Both the position numbers and the translations under genes were made by a program. 64,000 bases of DNA. Origin: Earliella scabrosa (taxonomy: Eukaryota; Basidiomycota; Agaricomycetes; Polyporales; Polyporaceae). The notes beneath the pieces were generated by a model. The model searched no databases. It worked only from the letters and a program-made list of their open reading frames with translations, and was not told the origin of the DNA. The stretch covers positions 248,001 to 312,000 of the forward strand of contig JABYQQ010000018.1 in the NCBI GenBank assembly GCA_022605405.1, written 5' to 3'. Position 1 is the stretch's first letter; each line of letters starts with the position of its first letter. Below are positions 24,286-33,708 of this stretch, in pieces.

Positions 24286-26367
24286 ATGCAGTCTGTCATT
24301 CAGCCCGTCGTCTTCGTATCGCTCTTCGTGGTAGCGGTCTGTATTATCTATCTCCGTTCAGTTTCCACCTGGAGAATACGCACGCGGGGACGGCCGCTGC
24401 CGCCAGGACCAAAATCCTTCCCTGTCGTCGGAAATACCTTCAATGCACCAGCACACAAGCCTTGGATTGCGTACCGAGACCTTGGCACACGGTTTGGTAC
24501 GTGCGATGGCACTGCGTGCTCTGCGAGAACTGAATGTGGCTCTGTAGGCGACATCATCCACGTCCGAGTACTAGGGCAGTCCATCGTCGTACTGAATAGT
24601 GCCGTTGTCATCGACGAGTATCTGGAAAAGCGCTCTGCGATCACTTCGGACCGGAAGCAGACTCCTCTCATCGCCCTGTAAGTAACCTATTCGTGTCGAG
24701 GTGCCTCTGGTAACCGATGGCTCCCAGTGCCGGATGTGACCTTAATCTAGGATTCTATCCTTACGGCCAGTGGTGGAGAAGACACAAGCGCATGTTCTGG
24801 CAGTACTTCAATGCTCGCGCGGTAGCACAATACACGACTACCCAACGTACCACCTCACACAAATTTCTGAAGCTGCTACTCAGGGACCCATCATGCTTCA
24901 GAGACCACATACGGTTGTTCGTGCTCGTCATCATACTCAGAGATAAGAGAGAACTCAATATTTGGCTTTGTTTCAGCACCTTTTCGGCAGCGATGCTCAA
25001 AATCTTGTACGACATCGATGCCGCTGACAAGAACGATAAGTACATTGCGCATATCGACGACGCGCTCGAGGCCGTGTCCCAAGGCCAGATCTCTGGCAAG
25101 TTCCTGGTCGAGCGTCTCCCATCCCTACGGCACATACCAGCTTGGTTCCCCGGCGCAGGGTTTCAGAAGCAGTTCTCCAGGTGGAGGTCCGCGAGTCACT
25201 CCTTGAAGAACGATACCTTCGACTATGTCGAGGCAGCAATGGTGAGAGAACCTTGCTGACAGATCCGTCCCTCCGCGTTCCCTGCCAACTATCGAATTGC
25301 TATTCAGGAGCGCGATGAAGCGCCACAGTGCATAGTAGCGCGAGAGCTCAACCTCTTGCACCAATCGAGTGCAGACGTTTCGTCCGTCATGGTGGAGAAA
25401 GAAATTGTGAGGAACGTAGGAGCAGTAGCGTTTGAGGGTGAGTCTCAGTCACAGACTCTTCCGAATACTACCACTTACTCCCCTATCTAGGCGGCGCCGA
25501 TACCGTGTGTGATTCTGCCTCTCCCTACTCCATCGTCAGCTCATATGTCATGTATCAGACCTTTTCCACTCTGCAGGCGACATTCCTTGCGATGTCCCTT
25601 CACCCCGATGTTATCAAGAAAGCACATCAGGAACTCGACAAGGTCGTTGGACCTGATCGTCTACCAGACTTCTGTGATCGGGATGCCCTTGTCTACGTGC
25701 AGGCGGTGGTCAAAGAATCTCTACGATGGCTAGGCGTACTTCCAATGGGTGTGCCCCATCGTATCATCACGGATGATGAGTTCCATGGATACTTCATCCC
25801 CGAAGGCACGCTACTGATGCCGAACATATGGTAAGGTTGGGCCTGACGCGATCAGTCTCATTTCTCTGCACTGACTCTTGTTATGCACCGAAGGGCTTGT
25901 ATGCACGACCCAGAAGCCTACGACAATCCCGCAGAGTTCCGTCCTGAACGGTTCATCAAGTATGGTGTACTTGATCCCTCGGTCCGGGATCCGAGTCGCT
26001 TCGTCTTCGGATTTGGTCGAAGGTAAGCCGGTGCTTGAGCTGTGCTTATGTGCGTATGTGCTACAATGTCGGGTGCTGACTTCCTTTCGACAGGATGTGC
26101 CCAGGCAGACATTTCGCTGAGGCGTCGTTGTTCATCAACATCGCATCCGTGCTGCATGTCTTCGACATCACTCCACCCGAGGACGAACATGGCCAGCCTA
26201 TCGAAGTCATACCTGAAATGACGAACGGTCTTATATCGTGGGTGAACCTTGGCGACTTTGTGTGCAGGTTTCCGCTCACGCGTGCTATTAGATATCCTGA
26301 GGATGTTCGGTGCACTATCAAACCGCGATCGGCGCAGACAGAGGCATTGATCCTTTCCTCGGTGTAA
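24286..26367 (+). CDS. Cytochrome P450, unit 9, the only plus-strand copy in the array
   Basis: This gene shows the family's ten-exon plan most clearly: 24286-24496, 24548-24677, 24728-24916, 24977-25241, 25308-25437, 25491-25504, 25559-25830, 25894-26022, 26094-26237 and 26292-26367. All junctions are GT-AG. The 14-nt sixth exon encodes only GGADT of the I-helix. The protein has an N-terminal anchor, [51 protein letters not shown] (ExxR), FRPERF, FGFGRR/MCPGRHFAEA and [13 protein letters not shown]...LSSV. It is predicted to be an ER monooxygenase of unknown substrate. Reversed orientation relative to units 1-8 implies an inversion or an inverted duplication. Confidence 0.9.
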
Positions 26368-26995
26368 GACGTTGCGCGGAGACATCAACGCGAACGTTGA
26401 CTAGTGTGAGTACTTCTACCAGGTCGCGTCCTACCCGCGGCACTCACGCAGCCCTCGCATCTCGCATGATCTCCCGCAGTGCTCGGAGCTTGACGCTATT
26501 CCCATGGTTCGTTGAGTGAATGGAATGAATGTTTGTTTGACGTACAGACAGCTCCGCACTCCGCATGACCGAAGGACGCTCGCGCCAGCTGTCTCGGCCT
26601 CTCTCGATCTCCAACAGGCATTACGCGAGAGAGGCGGCCTCACTGCGGTCGGAAAACAAATACATTGCGCGCAGTAACGTCAGACCAGCAGTCATTGGGC
26701 GAGAGATTGGCGCACGCTATGCGTTGAGGTCTGTTGATGAACATTCACTCTCACCATTTTGTACGCAGGAGCGTCCAGTCGAGAGTCAACGTCCCACGAC
26801 GTCCACATGCAAAAGGCTATAGCATGTCATGCTCATCCAATGTGCCTGAATGCACGGAGCCGTTCTGTGGCTCTTTTCGTCATGACATCTGTCAGGCCGC
26901 GGCCGGAGCTCCTATATAGCGAGTCGGAGGAGCATTGAGTGTTCAGCTCCGGGTCTTCTCGTTTTCTCAACTCCCTGAGCTAGCATATCCACAAC
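26368..26995. other. Intergenic region and promoter of the phosphatase-like gene
   Basis: No supported gene. TATATA at 26913-26918 lies about 80 nt upstream of the next start codon. A pyrimidine-rich stretch follows it, as is usual for strongly expressed fungal genes. Confidence 0.5.
26913..26918 (+). promoter_or_regulatory. TATA box of the histidine-phosphatase-like gene
   Basis: TATATA about 80 nt upstream of the ATG at 26996. Confidence 0.45.
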
Positions 26996-28632
26996 ATGGT
27001 CAACCCGACGACGCTCCTCGGGGTTGTGCTGCTCGCCCGACATGGCGACCGAGTCGAGTTCTTCCAAGACCCGTTGACGTACGACCCGGCGGAGACCTTC
27101 CTCACTCCCCTTGGAAGCGTGCGTCATCCCTCTTCCCTACCCTGTCGTGGCTATGTATGTGACTGACGCAATCTTCCCAATGCCCAGGTTCAAGAGCAGC
27201 AGCTAGGAAGCTTCTTGCGCGCGACTTACCTCGACGAGGCGTCACCCACGTTCATCCAGGACATCAGCGCCGATGTCGCAGACATCAATCAGCTCCTTGT
27301 CCGCGCTGACGCGGCTGGGGAGGGCTCGGTGATCCTCATGTCGGTGCAAGGACTACTGCAAGGTCTGTTCCCGCCGACTACGGACAACAACATCACTCTT
27401 GCCAATGGCACCACGGTCGTCAGTCCTCTCGGAGGATATCAGTATATTCCGGGTATGTTATTAGGACGCTAGACCGTCTTTCTGGGGGCCTACTAACACG
27501 TATGGACAGTCGAGAGCGTCGAGCCCAACTTGGACATTTCTCTCAACAGTTTCACCTCATGTCCCGTAAGCATGCCAACACGTCCATCGTGTCTGTCTCC
27601 GTTTCCTGACTATATGCACGGTGCAGAACTTTGACGCGCATATCGCCACGTTCTACAACTCCTCCGAGTTTCTGGCCGAAGCTGCAATTGCTGCACCGTT
27701 CCTTCAAGAGTTGCAACCCTTCCTTGGCAATCGGTCGATCGACTTCATCAATATGGTAAGATCGTCTCTTGTGTCCTCCGCGACAAGCCAGGCTGATACG
27801 CATACGTTGTCCAGTTCAACGTAGGTCCAAGTAGAGGATGAATGGGGCAATTAACTGACAGCGACGCCGGCTAGATCTTCGATTTTGTCAACGTCGAGCA
27901 CATCCACAACGCCACCTTCCTCGAGATCCTCCCGGACACGTTCGTCGAGCAAGCCTACGGCTTCGCCAACTTCCACGAGAACGGCGTCTTCACGGACTCC
28001 TCGCCCACCGGCATAGGCAACAGTGCGTCCCTCTTGCTTTCAAGTTCTATCACTCATTCTCTATTACACACTCGCAACATCTGTACGCCACAGTCGCGAT
28101 CCGAACCGTCCTTCCCTCGATCTTCACGTCCCTCACGCGCATCGCGAACGCGGACGACCCGCTCAAGATCGCCCTGAACGAGATCAGCTACAAGCCGTTC
28201 ATCTCCCTCTTCAACGTCACCCAAGCCACCGCGGCCAACCCTGAGATCGCCGGCATCGGTAAGCATGCCTCTTGTTCTCCCTATCCTCCGCGCTCACTCA
28301 CTGTCCGATCGCGCAGTGGACTACGCCGCTGCAGTCGCGCTCGAGCTTCATGCGGGAGCGACGCCTACAGACGAACCGACGGTCAACATGCGCTTCAAGA
28401 ACGGGACCACCGACGCCTCCTTCCACGACTTGACGCTCTTCGGCCAGACCTCCCTCCCGCTATCCCAGTTCATCTCCGAGCTCGCGGTACGTAACCACAA
28501 GGTGTTGGTGTTTGTCGTGCTGTACTGACCAATCCCGTCGCAATGCAGCCTGCTGCAGTGAACTCGACGCAACAATGGTGCTCGCTCTGCAACCAGACCA
28601 CTCTGCGCGGATGCGCGGTGTTCAACGCCTGA
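26996..28632 (+). CDS. Histidine phosphatase superfamily (phosphoglycerate-mutase-like) protein
   Basis: Multi-exon gene whose product begins MVNPTTLLGVVLLARHGDRV. The ARHGDR segment is the phospho-accepting histidine motif of the branch-2 acid-phosphatase fold. It is followed by FLTPLGSVQEQQLGSFLR and then ADVADINQLLVRADAAGEG. NGTT, NSS and NATF sites suggest N-glycosylation, although no clear cleavable signal is seen beyond the short hydrophobic start. The C-terminal half ends SLPLSQFISELAPAAVNSTQ and a Cys-rich tail, CSLCNQTTLRGC. The second catalytic motif of branch 2, normally HD, is not visible: the aligned spot reads ANADDPLKIA. The protein could be a divergent phosphatase or a catalytically weak relative. 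Stop at 28632. Exact exon ends are approximate. Confidence 0.75.
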
Positions 28633-28706
28633 TGCTGCGTACCCAGATGGATGTCATGGATTCCTGTAACATAGTATGATGCGTTTTGCCAAGCAAAATA
28701 TCAAAA

Positions 28707-28798
28707 TGGACGTTGAGGGGTTTGAACCCTCGACCTCACGCACACTCTTGCCCAGTGGCAAATGCAAAGCGTGCGCGCTACCACTGTGCCAAACGCCC
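28707..28798 (-). tRNA. tRNA-Ala (anticodon TGC) with an intron
   Basis: On the minus strand the 5' arm GGGCGTT pairs with AACGTCC before the discriminator A. A D-arm with AGTGGTA, anticodon stem CACGC/GCGTG and T-arm GAGGG-TTCAAAC-CCCTC are present. The anticodon loop starts TTTGCA, giving TGC, and is interrupted after position 37 by about 20 nt, the canonical nuclear tRNA intron site. The intron can fold back on itself (TTTGCC against GGCAAG). Confidence 0.88.
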
Positions 28799-28937
28799 AG
28801 ACACGAATGAACGTCAGCGTATGTCTGTCGGCTGGAGGTCAATTTTTCCAGGTAAGAACCACTAGTACAGTGTACGTATTGCGACGCAGCAAGAGATAGG
28901 ATACAACCAAGAGATTACACAGGATATACGCGTACTA

Positions 28938-30315
28938 CTACTGCTCTAGGGCGGCGACAATACCATACGCTGCAGCTGCAGCTGCACCACCGACCATCAA
29001 CGTGCTGACCGCTCCCCAGACGTACCCGCCCGCACCCGTGACCCTCGCCTTGACGGCTCCAAACACAAGGAGGACGATGCCAGTGAGGATGCAGGAGTAG
29101 ATGAGAGCGATGTGCGCGACCGGCTCGAAAAAGTACGGCAGCAGCGGGATGAGACCGCCGACGAGGTAGCCCATCCCGATCGTGAACGCCGAGGTGTACA
29201 TCCGCGACGCCCGGACCTCCTCCAGCCCCTCGCCAAACTTGAGGAGGAACGCGGTGAGGCCAAAGTCCCCGGACCAGCGCAGCTCCGAGCCCTCCTCCAT
29301 GAGCGTCGCGTCGCTCGCGGTGCTCGCGCGGTGGTTGCTCGGATGCCTCGCAGGGCCCTCTCCCTGCGAGCTGAACTCGACGTCGCGCAGGCACGACGCG
29401 ACCTGGCGCGAGACCTTCTCGTCCACGCCCACCGGTCCGAGGACTGCGTGCACCTCGCGCTCCATCTCGCCGTCGCACGAGCGGAGCACGCGCGCGGCGG
29501 TGACTTTTCGGAGGTAGCGGTAGTGGTCCCGTTCGGCTTGGGACGCGAGGAAGCCGCCGATGCCCATCGAAATAGCACCGGCGATGAGTTCGGCGATGCC
29601 GCCGAGGATCACGAGCTTGGACTCGCCCAGGGATGACAGACCCGCGGTGAGTGCGAAGGGGACGGTCAGTCCGTCAGAGAGGCCAATCACGCTGGAGGGG
29701 TTGCGAAGTTAGCATGGTGGCTGAGCAGGTACGGGAGACGCCGCAATCAGTCGCCGCAGTCAGAGTCTTGGTTGGTAAAGCGAGGCATGCCATTGGCCTG
29801 ATCATGGGCTTGCGCTAGTGCAGATCAAGCGCATGAAGCCATAATCATTTCATGACGACGCGCTTATGCCATGGAGAGGCATGGCCCCAGCGGCTTCCAG
29901 TGACTTCCTGCCCTCGCAGCTCATACCCAAGAAGGCGAGGTGTGCACCCTTGTCGTGCAGCTTCCTGCAGATGAGCGGCGAGATGCAGAGAGGTCGCTGA
30001 CACAGAAGGCCAATAGCAAAGGGGACCTTGGGCGGGTGCGGCGTTGGGGTACAGGGACCATACAGAATGAAGTACTCACACATCGCGGACGACGTCAGGA
30101 TCAATGAGGGTGCGCTCGTCGTCGCCCCTGAGCTCCTTGCAACATACTCCAGAGCGTGTAGGCTCGTGTCTGTCGCACTTCGCAGGGAGCGGCGCAGGTT
30201 GCGAGCCGGCGGACTCGTTTATCGACCAGACTGGGGGCTTGTTTGTGGTGAGCGCGTCCGAGCCTCTGCGGTTCGGGAGGGGCACTGAGGGTGCTGAAGG
30301 AGAAGGGTCAGACAT
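28938..30315 (-). CDS. VIT1/CCC1-family vacuolar iron/manganese transporter
   Basis: Two exons are visible: 30315 down to about 30082 (Ser/Pro-rich cytosolic N-terminus, MSDPSPSAPSVPLPNRRGSD...) and about 29695 down to 28938. Across the splice the protein reads RDVVIGLSDGLTVPFALTAG, the signature of the VIT/CCC1 family, followed by ELIAGAISMGIGGFLASQAE, the usual second helix. A charged cytosolic domain containing EMEREV and a VDEKVSRQ segment follows, then three C-terminal membrane helices (TIGMGYLVGGLIPLLPYFF and onward). Family members move Fe2+ or Mn2+ into the vacuole in exchange for protons. The intron of about 385 nt is long for this genome, so a small extra exon could be hidden there. 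It is convergent with the upstream phosphatase-like gene, with a tRNA between them. Confidence 0.88.
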
Positions 30316-31067
30316 GGCTGGAGGGCGCGACGGCGATGGTAGTGGTGGACGGTCGAGACTCGGGAGGTCGAGAGGAAAAAGAGAGAGAGGAAGAACGGAC
30401 TGCCGCAGGGCGGACCATGGTATAAGCTTAAAGCCACAAGTTGGAGCTCCGGGACGGCTTGAGAATTCTGACGTAACCTCGATTCCTATTGGCTCCTGCC
30501 GGTGCGGTACCTGTAGCTACGACGAGGGGTTAGGGTTTCCCGCCACGAACAAGGACGAGAACAGACGTTCGCAAGGCGCAGAACCCTCGAGGTTGCTCGC
30601 GGCGTATCCTCGTATAGGCCAGAAGGCACTGCTCACCGAGGCCAGAGGTTGAAAAGGCCCATGGGGCTCTCCCACCCGATGGCGCACGCCCCCACAAGCT
30701 CAAAGTTCTCCGAGCTCCTCCTAGCCCGGGATTCCACCGTCTGGCATAACGTCCGACCTAGTCCGAGTTCAGATCAGCCGAGCTCCTACAGGCCGCGACA
30801 GCGCAAGTCCACGAGTTCTGTAGTACCTTGGTCAGGAGACTGCATCGGGCGGACTCATGGCATTGGGATGCGCACACGCCGTGGACTAAGAATAGATGGG
30901 ATGAGGGTGGAGATGATTCCGTTTGGACCGTAGGAGTTCAATCGTAGCCTGCACGGTCTTCCTGCGTTGGAGCTGAGGTGCACAACAGTAACAACTTAGA
31001 CAAGAACGTTGAGGCGAACATAAAGAGGTAGCCCGAACTGATATTGCGTAAACGTCCGAGGCGATAT
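30316..31067. other. Intergenic region upstream of the VIT-like gene
   Basis: No supported gene. A 182-codon plus-strand frame overlaps exon 1 of the transporter antisense and is best explained as its shadow. The promoter of the transporter should lie just above 30315. Confidence 0.5.
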
Positions 31068-31139
31068 GGGCATTTGGCACAGTGGTAGCGCGCACGCTTC
31101 GCATGCGTGAGGTCCAGGTTTCGATCACCTGAATGTCCA
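31068..31139 (+). tRNA. tRNA-Ala (anticodon CGC)
   Basis: 72 nt. Acceptor GGGCATT/AATGTCC with discriminator A, D-arm with AGTGGTA, anticodon stem CACGC/GCGTG around TTCGCAT (anticodon CGC), and T-arm CAGGT-TTCGATC-ACCTG. There is no intron. It is a near copy of the one at 45236-45307. Confidence 0.92.
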
Positions 31140-31298
31140 TCAGCCACGGCGAGGAGCGGTGACTTTTTGGGAGCTTTCGAGCTCCAGAGGGAGGTGGAAC
31201 TGTGCCCATGGGCCATTCGAAGCGAAAGCAAGTCCACGATAACGATGCATGCAAGGTACTGTCCGTATCATAGTATCTACCAAATGCGTTCTAACAAT

Positions 31299-31350
31299 GT
31301 CGATGTGTGTGTGTGTTGTGTGCGTGCGTGTGCGGTTGTGCGTGTAGGCA
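31299..31350. repeat. GT-rich simple repeat
   Basis: A run of GTGTGTGTGTG followed by interrupted GTGCGT units lies in the 3' flank of the GT69 gene. It is an ordinary microsatellite. Confidence 0.7.
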
Positions 31351-31425
31351 GCCTATAAGTATATACACCCCACCCTCTCCTCCTCCTCTACCCCACCCGC
31401 AAGTACCTCCGAGTCGCTCCGAACC

Positions 31426-33346
31426 TCATACGTAGAGCAGGTCGCGCGGATGCCGCACCTTGACCGCGTCTGGCCGCGTCGACTTGTTCGACATGCGCTC
31501 CCAGATCGGGTCCACGTCCGGCCCGTCGAGGTCGCCCGCGCCGTCCCAGCCCCAACACCACACTGCAAGCAAATCGGTCAGCAAGGCAATCCTCGCCCCG
31601 CGTACGTCAGGAGCCCGAGGTACAGAGAGAGACTCACCATACTCAGGCCCGGGTTTGAAGTCGATCGGCTCGCTCTCCTCTTCGGTGAAGAGGCGGTCGT
31701 GTGGGCCGAACCAGGCGCGGTCTTGCGGGTCTGTGCGGGGGTTGTCAGGTAGCCCGCCGAGGCGGACGTACCCCCGGATCGCGGTGAGGTTTCGTCGTGC
31801 GGGGTGGATGATGTCCCAAACGCGCTAGAAGAGCAGAAGTTCAAACACACGAATTTGATACGAGGTCAGACCATGCTGAGAACGCGCATCGAGATGGAGA
31901 CTTACGTGGTCGTACGCGAGCTTCACGCGCGGGACCATCAGTATCCGCCCATAGCCCGCTTCCCAGTAGTCGTTGCAGATGAGCGAGCACTCGGACGCGG
32001 AGCACTCGTTCTCCGTGATGCGCGCCATGCGGAAGCGGACGTGCGGGGGCGAGTAGAAGGGCGCGGGGTCGAGGATGGCGATGCCGTTCCAACAGGACTG
32101 CACTTGGATGGGGAGGTGCTGCATGAAGCGCTCTTGCGAGGGGCCGTGGAGGAAGATGGACTCGAAGGGGGCGTTCTCGAGCGCGGTGCCGTTGATGTCT
32201 CGTGCGACCCAGTTGTCGTAGAACACGGGTGAGCCCTGCATACAGTCAGTCCGGCGTCCAGAGTCGTGGATGTGGATGTCGGGATGGATGAGGGAGAATG
32301 ACGACGTACGAGCTCTTCGTGGTACATGTAGTCCGCTGCACAGGTGATCCCTGCGTTGTTCCTCCGACTTTGCCAAATGAGCTCCAAGAGGTCGTCCACA
32401 CATGGCAGGATGTCGTTCATGAAGATGATCGTGTCAAAGTACTCGTTCTGCGCGTCGCGCAACTCGTGCAGTGGCACGAACGCCGCATTCCGCACCTCCG
32501 CCAGGTACTCTATTCGATGGTTGAACGCACCGCGAGTACGCATCGAGGTCCGAATGGTCACCCGCATGCCGACACTCCGACACAGCGCATCGAATATCCG
32601 GAGGAGCGCCTTCGTCTGGTCCGTCGACCCGTTCTCGTATATCGACACGTACACATTGGGGTAGCCCAGAATGGCCGCCACGCGGAAGAGGGTAGCGAAC
32701 AGATCTGGGATGACGTCGAAAGAGTTGTAGAGGTTGATGGCGAAGAAGTACTTGTGGTTGTCCGGTCCGAATCGACGTGATGTGGGGACATAGTCGCCGT
32801 CAGTGCTGGTCCCGAGCCCGAGCCCAAGCGTATCCCACCAGGATGATGTCGAAGGTGACTGGTGACCAATCAGCGAGGCATAGCGATCCATGGCCTGCTC
32901 CTTGTACATGGGCTGAGCTGGCCGGGTGCATTCTTTTGTGTAATGCGGGGAGAGGTGTGTGAGGAGCTCAAGGACGCGTCTTCGTTGCTGGATGGTGGGG
33001 AGGGTGATGGGTTGTCGTGTAGGTGATCGGGACGAGGGAAGGACTGGAGCATGGCCGCCTCTCCATGCTGGTGTCCGCTCCTGCACGAGGGATGAGTACC
33101 GACTGTTTGAGCGGGGTGCGCAGCGGCAAGTCCGGGTAACATAGCCCGCGCATCATGGGAGACACTCACTGCGGAGAACATCCTCGAGATGAAGAGACCG
33201 ATCATTACGCCGACGGAGAGGGCGAGCCATGTGGGGACTCGTTGGAGGGGGTGTTTGCGGGTTGGCTGCATGGTGGGCAGCAAGCTGATCTTGAGCGAAC
33301 GATAAGGCATGGCGACGGGAGAGCGGAGAGAGAAGGCAAGAGCCAC
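31426..33346 (-). CDS. GT69 (CAP59/CMT1-like) alpha-1,3-mannosyltransferase
   Basis: Type II Golgi membrane enzyme. A short basic N-terminus is followed by a membrane anchor (LALSVGVMIGLFISRMF) and a stem. The catalytic domain begins at about KYFFAINLYNSFDVIPDLFA and contains VYVSIYENGSTDQTKALLR, GAFNHRIEYLAEVRNAAFVP, FDTIIFMNDILPCVDDLLEL (DxD-like acidic site), GITCAADY, FYDNWVARDINGTAL and VQSCWNGIAILDPAPF. The last exon, reached by the junction GPEYVWCWGWDGAG, ends PRDLLYV with stop at 31426. These segments are typical of the CAP59_mtransfer family, which adds alpha-1,3-mannose to fungal glycans. An ATG at 33310 is an alternative start. It is divergent from the SGNH-like gene, with 362 nt between the starts. 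Confidence 0.88.
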
Positions 33347-33708
33347 GTACGGATGAACGGAGGGTGACCCGCTCTGAAAACGGTACGGACGCGTTAGCTC
33401 CGGCGCGTGAATGGGTGCGTCCCGCTCAGGGGAGGGGTGGGCTGCTTCCGCTGGGCGAGAGGCGGGACGGGCGAATTAGGAGAGCGTAGCCTAGGGGTAT
33501 AAGTGCGAGAGCGTGGCAGAGAGGAAGAGCGGTCACGGTCGACGGTGGTGGCACTCGCGAGCGCGGAGGAGGCGTCCGGAGACGCCCATGGTGCTGAATC
33601 TGGGTCTGCCACCGCGACTGGGACAGGACAGGGCTGCATTCGCGACTTGCTCGATCTCTCCCGCCCCGTCCGCTCCTTCACCCCGTCACACGCTCCTCGT
33701 CGCCGCGA
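33347..33708. promoter_or_regulatory. Shared divergent promoter region (GT69 / SGNH-like pair)
   Basis: The two genes start 362 nt apart and point away from each other. TATAAG occurs near 33498 toward the plus-strand gene. The sequence is otherwise GC-rich. Co-regulation is inferred only from the layout. Confidence 0.45.

Noticed and set aside
1..26367. Classical secondary-metabolite gene cluster
   Set aside because: Only P450s are present. No PKS, NRPS, terpene synthase, transporter or regulator was seen among them.
29112..29636. Long plus-strand open frame opposite the VIT-like gene
   Set aside because: It is the antisense shadow of a GC-rich coding exon. The minus strand carries the VIT motifs.
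30104..30652. 182-codon plus-strand frame
   Set aside because: It overlaps exon 1 of the VIT-like gene antisense. It has no domain and low-complexity Gly/Arg/Ser content.
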